From DTKY01 sp037440765 (lineage in GTDB: Bacteria; Acidobacteriota; Terriglobia; Bryobacterales; Bryobacteraceae): a stretch of DNA of 18,030 bases. The notes beneath the pieces were generated by a model, which saw only the letters and a program-made list of their open reading frames with translations, did not search any database and was not told where the DNA came from. Both the position numbers and the translations under genes were made by a program. The stretch lies in assembly GCA_037440765.1 (NCBI GenBank), contig JBBITL010000082.1, positions 1-18,030 on the forward strand, given 5' to 3'. Every line of letters starts with the position of its first letter. Positions within the stretch are counted from its first letter, which is position 1. This document shows positions 7,405 to 15,205 of the stretch, in pieces.

Positions 7405-8679
7405 ATGCGGCTGGCGTTTGTCTCCCCCATGCCGCCAGCCAGGAGCGGCATCGCCGACTATTCGGCGGCGCTGGCCGGGGCGCTCCAGCCCCTGGCCGAT
7501 GTCACGCTGGTTTCATCTCCTGCCGGCCGCTTTGAGCCCGCGGCGTTCGACGTCGTCCTTTACCAGTTGGGGAACAACCCGCATCACGCGTTCGTCTACG
7601 AGCTGGCCATCCGCCACCCGGGCGTCGCCGTTCTGCACGAAGCGAACCTGCATCATCTGGTGGCCGGCCTGACCATCGGCCGGGGGGACTGGGACGGCTA
7701 CCTCCGCGAGGTGGACTACCAGGGCGACGAACAGGCGGCGGCCTACGCGCGGCGAGTGAAGGCCCGGGAGGTGGGCCCCGACTACGACGGGCTGCCCATG
7801 TTGCGAAGGCTGCTCGAGCAATCCCGCGCCGTGGTGGTCCACAGCCGCTTCGTCGAGGAGAAGGTCCGCCAGGCCGGATTCGCGGGCCCGGTGGCGCGCA
7901 TTCCCCACGGCGCCTGGATCCCCCGGGCAGACAGCATGGCCTGCCGGGAGCGCCTCGGGCTGGACGAAATCACTCCGCTCATCGGCATATTCGGGTTTCT
8001 GAAGCCGTACAAGCGAATAGCCGAGTCGCTCAGGGCATTCCGCAGGCTGGTGAAGCTGGCTCCGAGCGCCAGAATGATCCTGGCCGGAGAGGCCCACCCC
8101 GACTATCCGCTGACGCCCCTGATCCGCAGCCTGGACCTGCAACCCAGCGTGCGCATGCTGGGCTTCGTCCCCATCGACGACTTCACCGGATACATGGCAG
8201 CCTGCGACATCGTGCTCAACCTTCGCTATCCGACAGTGGGCGAATCCTCCGGCACCCTGCTGCGCGCGCTCGGGCTGGGCAAGGCCGTGCTGGTATCCGA
8301 CATCGGAGCGTTCCGGGAATTGCCGGATGAAGTCTGCCTCAAGGTGCCGGCCGATGCCACCGAGGAGGACCTCATCTTTGAGTACCTGAACCTGCTGGTC
8401 TCGCGTCCCAGCCTGCCCGCGAAATGGGCGCAAAGGCCAGGGCGTGGGTCGAGAGGGAGTGCCGCTGGGACCAGGTGGCGCACAGCTACGCCGGCTTCCT
8501 GCGGTCGGTGGCCGATGGCACGGCGGCTGTGCAGGCGAGCCGGCCCCTCGCCGCCGCCCCGCCCCCGCAGGCGGCCCCCATCGGGCCGGCGGCGCCTGCC
8601 GTGCCCGTCTCAGAGGAGTACATCCTGGGATGGGCGCCCGCAGGTTCCGAGAGCCGTGCCTACGTCGAGACTCACCTGA
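7405..8679 (+). CDS. GT4-family glycosyltransferase, frame broken near 8421 (N-terminal part of a GT4-methyltransferase fusion)
   Basis: The start ATG 7405 lies two bases after the DUF3108 stop. Residues 1 to about 339 form a GT4 enzyme: MRLAFVSPMPPARSGIADYS, then VVVHSRFVEEKVRQAGF, then IGIFGFLKPYKRIAESLRAF and NLRYPTVGESSGTLLRALGL. In this subfamily the second Glu of EX7E is replaced (E280, then Arg at +7), which I recall as usual for 'GE[ST]S...LLR' GT4 proteins. From about 8421 the frame gives Arg/Pro-rich nonsense to a stop at 8677-8679. The expected GT4 tail (AKARAWVERECRWDQVAHSY) continues in the frame that begins at 8424. A one-base loss near 8419-8423, restoring a GCG-GAA-ATG reading, would explain it. 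The last 86 codons are therefore not real protein. Confidence 0.82.
   Translation: MRLAFVSPMPPARSGIADYSAALAGALQPLADVTLVSSPAGRFEPAAFDVVLYQLGNNPHHAFVYELAIRHPGVAVLHEANLHHLVAGLTIGRGDWDGYLREVDYQGDEQAAAYARRVKAREVGPDYDGLPMLRRLLEQSRAVVVHSRFVEEKVRQAGFAGPVARIPHGAWIPRADSMACRERLGLDEITPLIGIFGFLKPYKRIAESLRAFRRLVKLAPSARMILAGEAHPDYPLTPLIRSLDLQPSVRMLGFVPIDDFTGYMAACDIVLNLRYPTVGESSGTLLRALGLGKAVLVSDIGAFRELPDEVCLKVPADATEEDLIFEYLNLLVSRPSLPAKWAQRPGRGSRGSAAGTRWRTATPASCGRWPMARRLCRRAGPSPPPRPRRRPPSGRRRLPCPSQRSTSWDGRPQVPRAVPTSRLT
8413..8426 (+). other. Frameshift site joining GT4 and methyltransferase reading frames
   Basis: GT4-family sense is in one frame up to CTG-CCC-GCG (8413-8421), and its C-terminal helix continues one frame back from ATG 8424. 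No Shine-Dalgarno precedes 8424 and no classical X-XXY-YYZ slippery heptamer is present. A single-base deletion, real or a sequencing/assembly error, is the simplest explanation. Confidence 0.7.
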
Positions 8680-9407
8680 CCCGCTTCGAGAAAACCCTGG
8701 CGATGGTTCCCCCCGGAGGACCGCAGGACCGCGTGCTGGAGATGGGCGCCTATTTGCAGATGACGCCGGCGCTCAAGACCAGGCTCGGCTACGGCTCGGT
8801 GCGGGGCTGTTACCGCGGCCCCCTGGGCCAGGTGGACCGCCGGTCCGCCACCTCCGGGCAGGGGGAGGTCTTCGAGTGCGATATCGATCTGTTCGACGCG
8901 GAGAGGGACGTCTTCCCGTACCCCGATGAGCACTTCGCCACCGTGCTGTGCTGCGAAGTGATCGAGCACCTGGCGGCCGACCCCATGCACATGATGTCGG
9001 AGATCAACCGCATCCTGAAACCCGGCGGCCACCTGGTGCTGACCACTCCGAACCTGGCTTCACTCAACTCCATCTCCGCACTGCTGCTCGGCTACCATCC
9101 GGGTTTGTTCCCGGTGTACCTCAGGCCCGGCCAGGACGGCGATCCCGAGGATGCCCGGCACCACCGCGAGTACACGCCGATCGAGGTCCGCCTGCTGCTG
9201 GACGACGCGGGCTTCGAGGCCGCCCTGCTGGAAACCGGCCCGTTCCGGGAGGTTCCCAGGCCCGGCCTGGCCTGGGTCTCGCATCTGCTGGAGCGCTACC
9301 GGCTCCCGGCGGAGCTGCGCGGAGAGGGCATCTACGCCGTGGGCCGCAAAGTCCGGACGGTGAAGAACCGTTACCCCGCATGGCTCTACAGCCAGGCCGC
9401 GCCATGA
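8424..9407 (+). CDS. SAM-dependent class I methyltransferase with leading GT4 tail (C-terminal part of a fusion)
   Basis: The 327-residue frame has three parts. Residues 1-32 look like the end of a GT4 domain. Residues 33-62 are an Ala/Pro linker. From about residue 64 there is a methyltransferase of the Methyltransf_11/23 type. SAM-binding motif I is VLEMGAYLQMTPAL (104-117), lacking the usual GxGxG. An acidic residue follows at D153 (ECDID). The post-motif is CEVIEHL (177-183), and LKPGGHLVLTTPN (198-210) is typical. It would methylate a sugar or other acceptor during glycan synthesis, by context. The stop overlaps the permease start (ATGA). If the frameshift is corrected, GT4 plus linker plus methyltransferase form one protein of about 666 residues. 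An independent start at ATG 8424 is possible but unsupported by a ribosome-binding site. Confidence 0.82.
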   Translation: MGAKARAWVERECRWDQVAHSYAGFLRSVADGTAAVQASRPLAAAPPPQAAPIGPAAPAVPVSEEYILGWAPAGSESRAYVETHLTRFEKTLAMVPPGGPQDRVLEMGAYLQMTPALKTRLGYGSVRGCYRGPLGQVDRRSATSGQGEVFECDIDLFDAERDVFPYPDEHFATVLCCEVIEHLAADPMHMMSEINRILKPGGHLVLTTPNLASLNSISALLLGYHPGLFPVYLRPGQDGDPEDARHHREYTPIEVRLLLDDAGFEAALLETGPFREVPRPGLAWVSHLLERYRLPAELRGEGIYAVGRKVRTVKNRYPAWLYSQAAP

Positions 9408-10627
9408 GCGTGTCCTACAGCCAGGTGGATGTCTCGGCACAGGGCCGCTCGCTGGTGGTCCGCTTCCGCCTGCGCAACAGTTCGAAGCGGACATGGACGG
9501 CCTCCGGCGGATTCCGCATCGGCTCGCAGATCATCGACCCCGAAACCCACCTGTACATTCAGGACGGCGCCAGGGTCCCGGCCGGCGAGGAGTTGTTGCC
9601 CGGGGCGGAAATCGAAATCGAACTGCCGGTCGAATTGCCTGCCGGGCGGGGAAGGTATCGCGTCTACGTCTCGCCCATGCGGGAGGAGGCGGGCTGGTTC
9701 TGGGAGCGCAACTGGCCTTTTCTGGTGATCGAAGCCGCCGTGGAGGGCGGCCGCGTGACGGACTGGAGCGTGCGCGCCCGTACGCTGCGCTCCCTTAAGG
9801 CGGGCATCGCGGCGCGCAGCCTGGGCCGTGCCTTGTGGTACCCGCTCGACACCATCTGGCGGAACCGCGCGCTCATCCGCTCCATGGTGTGGCGGGACAT
9901 TCTCGGCCGGTACCGCGGCTCCTTCGGAGGCGTGTTCTGGACGGTGCTGAACCCGCTGCTCCTGATGGCCACCTACTACTTCGTCTTCGGCGTCGTGCTG
10001 CGCACGCGGTTCGGCGATGACCCCAGCCGCTCGACGTTCGTGCTCTATTTCCTGGCGGGAATGCTCCCCTGGCTGCCTTTCAGCGAGGCCGCCGGCCGCG
10101 CGCCCTCCGTCCTGATGGAGCACCGCAACTTCGTCAAGAAGCTGGTCTTCCCGCTGGAAACGCTGCCGGTGAACCTCACCGCCGCAGGCCTGGTGACGCA
10201 GGCTTTCGCCCTGGCGCTGTTTCTGCTTTTCCTGCTGGTGGCGCGGGGCTCCGTGCCGGCGGCGGCCGTGTGGCTGCCGGCGCTGCTGGTGCCGCAGGTG
10301 CTGTTCACGCTCGGCGTGTGCTGGTTTCTGGCGGCGCTCGGCGCTTACGTGCGGGACCTGGGCCAGATCAGCGGCTTCCTGCTGACGCTGTGGTTCTTTC
10401 TCACGCCCATCTGCTACCCCGAGCAGTCGCTCCCTCCGGAGACTATAGGCCTGCTCTCCAACAATCCGCTGTTCGTGCTGGTGAGGGGTTATCGCTCCAT
10501 CCTGCTGGAATCCGGCGCGCCGGCCATCGGCCCGCTCGGGAAGCTCTGGATTGTGTCGGCCGCGGTCTTCATCCTGGGCCACGCCTGGTTCTACAAGCTG
10601 CGAAGAACCTTCGCCGATGTGATTTAG
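9404..10627 (+). CDS. ABC-2 type polysaccharide export permease (Wzm/TagG-like) with N-terminal beta-rich domain
   Basis: This 407-residue protein has two parts. Residues 1 to about 115 are soluble, with alternating hydrophobic strands: FRLRNSSKRTW, VPAGEELLPGAEIEIELPVE, then GRYRVYVSPMREEAGWFWER. They look like an Ig-like beta-sandwich, reminiscent of the glycan-recognising C-terminal domain of Wzt ATPases. From about residue 155 a standard ABC-2 polysaccharide permease follows: MVWRDILGRYRGSFGGVFW, KKLVFPLETLPVNLTAAGLV, then six predicted membrane segments ending in KLRRTF. Such permeases pair with an ATP-binding protein to export O-antigen, teichoic acid or capsule. No ATPase gene is in the window, and it is the last gene of the operon. 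ATG 9404 overlaps the preceding stop. The identity of the N-terminal domain is inferred from its pattern only. Confidence 0.85.
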   Translation: MSVSYSQVDVSAQGRSLVVRFRLRNSSKRTWTASGGFRIGSQIIDPETHLYIQDGARVPAGEELLPGAEIEIELPVELPAGRGRYRVYVSPMREEAGWFWERNWPFLVIEAAVEGGRVTDWSVRARTLRSLKAGIAARSLGRALWYPLDTIWRNRALIRSMVWRDILGRYRGSFGGVFWTVLNPLLLMATYYFVFGVVLRTRFGDDPSRSTFVLYFLAGMLPWLPFSEAAGRAPSVLMEHRNFVKKLVFPLETLPVNLTAAGLVTQAFALALFLLFLLVARGSVPAAAVWLPALLVPQVLFTLGVCWFLAALGAYVRDLGQISGFLLTLWFFLTPICYPEQSLPPETIGLLSNNPLFVLVRGYRSILLESGAPAIGPLGKLWIVSAAVFILGHAWFYKLRRTFADVI

Positions 10628-10728
10628 TAAGCCCTGGATGGAAGACCGGGAAGCAGAGGTGCGCACACATCGCCCGGAATCACGCAAGCGGCCGTGCGCT
10701 GCTCGCCATCGCCAGCCAGATACCAGCA

Positions 10729-10859
10729 TCCCGAGTCAGAAGTTCGCAGGCCTGCAAGCCCGCTCCCTCACGTCCCGGTTCTGTGCAGCACGTCGAAAGC
10801 ACAGAACCGGCGCGCGTCAGCGAGCGGGCGCGCTTGTTCAGCGAACCTCTGACTCGGGA
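10729..10859 (+). repeat. Interspersed palindromic repeat, copy 2
   Basis: A 131-bp element bounded by near-perfect 19-bp terminal inverted repeats: TCCCGAGTCAGAAGTTCGC at 10729-10747, and its inverse with one mismatch ending at 10859. It contains a perfect 12-bp inner stem (10775-10786 with 10799-10810) around a 12-nt loop. The arms between are partly complementary (CCGCTCC against GAGCGGG), so the whole unit can fold into a long hairpin. Its right end runs into ftcD on the other strand and supplies that gene's last codons and stop. The bases between the permease stop (10627) and this element show nothing recognisable. Confidence 0.88.
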
Positions 10860-11749
10860 CACTGGCGTTGAGCGAATGCCAGGCGGTTTTCCAGAATCAG
10901 CCCGGGCGCAAAGTTCGCGGCGCGGCCGTAGAAACCGGGCGCAAGATCATAGGCCCGCTGAGGAATGAGACCGACGATTTCGCTCGACGCGACGGCCACT
11001 CCATGGCGCGCCGCTTCCGACTCGACCGTCTCGAAGACCCGCTCGACGGGCGTCTGCTCGAAGTCCACCAGGTTCATCGACACCTGCACCAGCCCGCGCG
11101 AGCGAAGCTCCAGCCCCAGTGCCTTCACGTGAGCGAAGCCGCCCGAGGACTGGCGGATCATGGCGGCGATGCGGCGGGCGATGCGGACATCCCGCGACGC
11201 CAGGTTGATGTTGTAGGCGATGAGGAACTTGCGCGCTCCGACCGCCGCCGCGCCCGCCGTGGGGTGCGGCGCCGGGCCGCCCACATCCGGCGGCTGCGCG
11301 GGGCCGCGTCTGACTTCCCTGCGCACCCAGGCCAGGTTGCGCCGTTCGCTCCGCAGCGCCGCGGCCTCGTAGAAGTAGACCGGGACGCCCAGCCGCCGCC
11401 AGATTTCCCCGCCGGCGCTCCAGGCGATCGCGGCGCAATCGGCCAGCGTCGCTCCCCTCACCGGCACAAAGGGGATCACGTCCGCGGCCCCGATCCGAGG
11501 GTGCTCGCCCGCGTGCAGTCCCAGGTCGATCAGGCCTACCGCCGCTTCGGCCGCCCTGAAGGCGCCCTCGGCCACGGCCTCGGGCTCGCCGGCGAAGGTC
11601 ACCACTGACCGGTTATGGTCGCCGTCCATCTCCCAGGCGAGCAGGGTGACTCCAGCGGCCGCCCCGGCGGCCGAGGCGATCTTCTCCACCACGGCCCGGT
11701 CGCGGCCTTCGGAGAAGTTCGGAACGCACTCTATCAGCCGGCCGGCCAC
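10838..11749 (-). CDS. ftcD: Glutamate formimidoyltransferase (formiminotransferase domain only)
   Basis: The enzyme transfers the formimino group of N-formimino-L-glutamate to tetrahydrofolate, the last step of one histidine-degradation route. The 303-residue protein opens MAGRLIECVPNFSEGRD, with HNRSVVTFAGEPEAV and GEHPRIGAADVIPFVPV following; these are hallmark FtcD motifs. H83 in GEHPRIG corresponds to the catalytic His of mammalian FTCD, from memory. The cyclodeaminase domain of the bifunctional enzyme is absent, as in many bacteria. The start is GTG at 11747-11749, preceded by GGGGAGG, and overlaps the end of hutI by 16 nt, indicating coupling. The final residues (CPESEVR) and stop are encoded by the terminal inverted repeat of repeat copy 2, so the native C-terminus has probably been replaced. 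Confidence 0.93.
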   Translation of the reverse strand: MAGRLIECVPNFSEGRDRAVVEKIASAAGAAAGVTLLAWEMDGDHNRSVVTFAGEPEAVAEGAFRAAEAAVGLIDLGLHAGEHPRIGAADVIPFVPVRGATLADCAAIAWSAGGEIWRRLGVPVYFYEAAALRSERRNLAWVRREVRRGPAQPPDVGGPAPHPTAGAAAVGARKFLIAYNINLASRDVRIARRIAAMIRQSSGGFAHVKALGLELRSRGLVQVSMNLVDFEQTPVERVFETVESEAARHGVAVASSEIVGLIPQRAYDLAPGFYGRAANFAPGLILENRLAFAQRQCPESEVR

Positions 11750-12939
11750 TCAACCTCCCCGCGCTGGTAGAGTGTCACGCCCCTCTTGATGGTCATATGC
11801 ACCAGGTTCACCCCGAAACTGCGCGGGATCTCGCGGTAGTCAGGAACATCGAAAATCGTGAGGTCGGCTTGCTTGCCTTGCTCGATCGATCCCGCCCGGC
11901 CGGCGCAGCCGAGCGCGTGCGCTCCGTTGATGGTGGCCGCCGAAACCGCCTCGGCGGGCGTCAGGCGCATGTGCAGGCACGCCAGCGACAGGATCATCTG
12001 CATGTTGCAGGTGGGACTGGTCACCGGGCTACAGTCCGTGGCCAGCGCCACCACGGCGCCCTGGTCCACCAGGGCGCGGCCCGGCGGGTAGCGGTCCAGC
12101 CCCAGGTGGAACGTCTCTCCGGGCGTAAGGACCGCGATCACCGGCGACTGGGCCAGGACGGCCACGTCGCCGCGGTCGGCGAATTGCAGGCTGCTGGCCG
12201 TGGCGGCCCCGGCCTCGGCCGCCAGGCGCGCGCCGCCGTCGTGGGAGAACTGCTCGGCGTGAACCCGCAGCGTGAACCCGGCGGCCTGCGCCGCGGCCAG
12301 GTAGCGCCTGGCATCCTCCAACTGGAACGCCCCGCGCCCGCACCATATGTCGGCGGCGGCGGCCAGACGCCCGCGCCGCACCAGCGGAAACATCCCGGAG
12401 ACGATCCAGTCGAGATACTCGTGCGAGCGGCCTTCAAAGGCGGCGGGCGCCGAGTGGGCGCCGCCGTAGGTCGGCTCAATGTCGAGCATCGGGCGCAGCC
12501 TGCCGAGCACCCGCAGCGCCTTCAGGTCGCCGGTGCTGTCCATGCCTCCCGACTGCGCCTCCAGCGTCGTCGTGCCGTGACTCACGAACATGGCCAGCCG
12601 CTGCCGCACCTGGCCCGTCAGAGTGCGCGCCGGCGTGCAGCGCAGCGCCTGGGCGCAGGCCTGCGCCGTCCGCGAAGGCCCCCAGGTCAGGTGCGTGTGG
12701 CTGTCCACGAAACCGGGCAGCACCACCCGGCCGGCCGCGTCGATCTCACGGGCGCTCCGGGCGGCGGCCAGGTTCTCGATGCGCCGTCCCTGGCCGACTT
12801 CCGCGATGAGCCCCTCACGGACGAGCACCGCCCCGTCCTCGATGATGCCCAGTTCTTCAAGTTCCCTGCCGCGCCGGGGCCCGGCCGGCCCGCGCAGCGT
12901 CACCAGTTGCCGCGCCCCCCGCAGCAGAACCGTGTTCAT
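11734..12939 (-). CDS. hutI: Imidazolonepropionase-like amidohydrolase
   Basis: HutI hydrolyses 4-imidazolone-5-propanoate to formiminoglutamate, the substrate of the next gene. The 401-residue protein has the amidohydrolase metal site: H81 and H83 (VDSHTHL), H227 (RVHAEQ) and D302 (ALATDCSP). HutI-specific segments include TTTLEAQSGG, YGGAHSAPAAFEGRSHEYLD with H162, and the SPT-CNMQMILSLAC region. One usually conserved histidine is missing: the family's ADHLE motif is ASSLQ here (S249-S250). The ring-opening activity may therefore differ. The reading frame extends far upstream, but ATG at 12937-12939 is chosen because it overlaps the upstream stop as ATGA and family homology starts there. 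A divergent amidohydrolase with another cyclic-amide substrate is the main alternative. Confidence 0.82.
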   Translation of the reverse strand: MNTVLLRGARQLVTLRGPAGPRRGRELEELGIIEDGAVLVREGLIAEVGQGRRIENLAAARSAREIDAAGRVVLPGFVDSHTHLTWGPSRTAQACAQALRCTPARTLTGQVRQRLAMFVSHGTTTLEAQSGGMDSTGDLKALRVLGRLRPMLDIEPTYGGAHSAPAAFEGRSHEYLDWIVSGMFPLVRRGRLAAAADIWCGRGAFQLEDARRYLAAAQAAGFTLRVHAEQFSHDGGARLAAEAGAATASSLQFADRGDVAVLAQSPVIAVLTPGETFHLGLDRYPPGRALVDQGAVVALATDCSPVTSPTCNMQMILSLACLHMRLTPAEAVSAATINGAHALGCAGRAGSIEQGKQADLTIFDVPDYREIPRSFGVNLVHMTIKRGVTLYQRGEVEWPAG

Positions 12940-15185
12940 TGCGCTGGCGCTTCCACAGGAAGCGCCGCCCGCCCGATCCTGATTCTGCGGCCGAAGGCCC
13001 ATGAGCCCACGTAGATCAACGCGGCCACGGCGAGCAGCCACTGGAACCCTATCAGCAGCGAGCCGCTCTCCAGCAGGCCGCCCAGCATGGCGCCCGCCGT
13101 GTTCCAGGCCAGCGCCTGCTCGGGCTGCGCGGCGGTCGAGAACAGCCGGGCGAAAATCACCCCGGCGCACAGGATCGGCGAAAACACCAGCATCCCGCCC
13201 GCGACTCCCTGCACCGCCGCAGGCAGGCCAAGCAGGCTGTCCAGGGGCACGGCCACGTTCAGCGCCAGAGCGCCGAGCAGCGTCAAGTAGTAGGGCCGCA
13301 GGCCGGCCGGCTTCCTGCGCAGCACCCAGAAGTTCGCTCCCAGGATCATCACCAGCACAGCCGAGAACACCACCGTGTTCACCACCCAGGTGCTGCCGAA
13401 CACCAGCGCCATGTGTACCACGGCCTTGGTCTGAAGCAGCATGAACCCCGCCCCCAGCAGCAGCATGGCTGCATGCAGGCCGGCCGACCGCCCGCCGCGC
13501 GTCCGCCAGCCGAACAACCAGAGCAGCCCCAGGGAGATCAGTCCGATGACCGCCATGCCGCGCCGCGACAGGTCCGGGATCATGGGGTTCCTCAGGTAGA
13601 GAAACGGCCACACGTCGCTTGCCACGCGCAGATCCGCCGGCATTTCCGCGCGGGCTGGCCCGAAGCGGGCATGGGTCTCGTCGCCCGCCGGCTGGAAGCC
13701 GTCCGGAGAGGACGGGGTGGGGGGCGTCCCCTTCTCTATGAAGTACGGGCCGCGTTCCTCGAAGGCCCGTTCGATGGCCCGGGCTCGCGGCCCCGCCACG
13801 AGCACGGTGAAGCCCTCCGACCGCTGGCTGGCCGTCACCCGGTCCCGGTAGGGCAGCGTCAGCACTACCGGCGGCTGGCCGAAAACGCCGTCCAGCGTCT
13901 TGGCCAGGCGTGAGACGATCCAGCCCTGGCGGAAATAGTTGTACATGACGAACATGCCGTCCGGCTTCAGCGCGCCACGCACGCCGGCCATGGCCTCGGT
14001 CGTGTAGAGGTAGCTCTCCAGGCGGATGTCGGTGACGCTGCTGTGCAGCACCAGCGAATCGATAAGGGCGAAGACGATCAGGTCGTACTTCCGCCCGGTC
14101 GAGCGCAGGAAATTGCGCCCGTCGTTCAGGTAAGCGGTGACTCTCGGGTCCTGGTATGGACGCTCCGGGTGAAGGCGCCTGCCGAGGTCCAGGATGACGG
14201 GGTCGATTTCGACCGCGTCAATGCGGACATCCGGGTCTCCCCACTGTAGCGCCCGGCTCACGTCGTTGCCGCTGCCGGCGCCGATGATCAGTATGTCCCG
14301 GAACCGCGGCTGGCCGGCATCCCGGTTCAGCATGTAGGGGAGCGCGTATTCGGGGCTGGGGTTCGCCAGGTCCGCCATGCTCTGGTGGCCGATCAGGTTT
14401 ACGACGATAATCCGCGACTCGGGAGAGTAGTTGATCCGGTAGTACGGCGACCAGCTCTCCACCGGGTAGTTCTTCCGTATCACGCCGAGATTGAGGAAAC
14501 CGGGTGCCAGCACCAGCGCCGGGGCGGCGGCCGCCAGCCCCACGGCCCACCACCGCCGGGGGGCCTCACGCCACAGAAAGTAGATCAGCCCCGACGCGCC
14601 CAGGCCGAACCACCAGGCGGGGGACAGATGCCATGAACAGAGGTTGAACAGCAGCACCCCTGCCAGGCTGCCTCCGATGTTGACGACATAAGCCCGCACC
14701 GGGTCCGGCAGCGCGGCAAAACGCCGCCCGATCAACTGCCCCAGGCCGATCATGGCCGCCGCCACCAGCAGGAAGAAACACCCCGCAACCCACTCCATGG
14801 GCACTACGAAAGTGGCGACATCCCTGGTGCGTATCTCGGAGCCGAAGTACACCACCTGTGGGGCGGTGGTGTTTCTCCCCACTTCCAGAACGTCCTGGAG
14901 GGCCAGACGGAAGCCCTCCATCCCGGCCCCGGCGGCGATAGTGACCACGATCAGAACCGCGGTCAGGGGAAGGTAGCTGCGGGAGCGGCGGGCCGCCAGG
15001 CACCCCAGCGACAGGCCCAGAAACGATGCCAGCAGCACCGTGTTGGTGAAGAACGTCAGGAACAGGACCTGCGCCGGCAGCCAGCGGATGAAGGCCAGCT
15101 CCAGAAAAAGAAATAGTGCGCTCGCGATGAACAGGTCGCGGCGCAGCCCTGACTTGGGCGGGCCGGCAAAGCTCTGGTTGACCAC
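12936..15185 (-). CDS. Multi-pass membrane protein with spermidine synthase-like (SpeE/SAM) domain
   Basis: This is a 749-residue protein. Residues about 15-240 are a block of transmembrane helices (ASALFLFLELAFIRWL onward). A Rossmann domain of the spermidine synthase/methyltransferase type follows: IIGAGSGNDVSRAL near residue 300, VEIDPVILDLGRR, NDGRNFL, and YDLIVFALIDSLVLHS. Residues from about 540 to 745 are a second block of helices. SpeE proteins bind decarboxylated SAM and carry a DxxD motif after the YDxI strand. Here that place reads ALIDS, so polyamine synthesis is doubtful. Chosen start GTG 15183-15185: upstream sequence is repeat copy 3, not protein. No good ribosome-binding site is visible, and a TATCAT -10-like box lies close upstream. 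It is the first gene of the operon with hutI (ATGA overlap) and ftcD. Confidence 0.8.
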   Translation of the reverse strand: MVNQSFAGPPKSGLRRDLFIASALFLFLELAFIRWLPAQVLFLTFFTNTVLLASFLGLSLGCLAARRSRSYLPLTAVLIVVTIAAGAGMEGFRLALQDVLEVGRNTTAPQVVYFGSEIRTRDVATFVVPMEWVAGCFFLLVAAAMIGLGQLIGRRFAALPDPVRAYVVNIGGSLAGVLLFNLCSWHLSPAWWFGLGASGLIYFLWREAPRRWWAVGLAAAAPALVLAPGFLNLGVIRKNYPVESWSPYYRINYSPESRIIVVNLIGHQSMADLANPSPEYALPYMLNRDAGQPRFRDILIIGAGSGNDVSRALQWGDPDVRIDAVEIDPVILDLGRRLHPERPYQDPRVTAYLNDGRNFLRSTGRKYDLIVFALIDSLVLHSSVTDIRLESYLYTTEAMAGVRGALKPDGMFVMYNYFRQGWIVSRLAKTLDGVFGQPPVVLTLPYRDRVTASQRSEGFTVLVAGPRARAIERAFEERGPYFIEKGTPPTPSSPDGFQPAGDETHARFGPARAEMPADLRVASDVWPFLYLRNPMIPDLSRRGMAVIGLISLGLLWLFGWRTRGGRSAGLHAAMLLLGAGFMLLQTKAVVHMALVFGSTWVVNTVVFSAVLVMILGANFWVLRRKPAGLRPYYLTLLGALALNVAVPLDSLLGLPAAVQGVAGGMLVFSPILCAGVIFARLFSTAAQPEQALAWNTAGAMLGGLLESGSLLIGFQWLLAVAALIYVGSWAFGRRIRIGRAALPVEAPAQ

Positions 15186-15205
15186 GAAACCCGATGATAA
15201 CCTAT

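Noticed and set aside
8413..8426. Programmed -1 ribosomal frameshifting between GT4 and methyltransferase
   Set aside because: No slippery heptamer or strong upstream Shine-Dalgarno stimulator was seen; a one-base deletion is simpler. It stays possible only if homologues keep the split.
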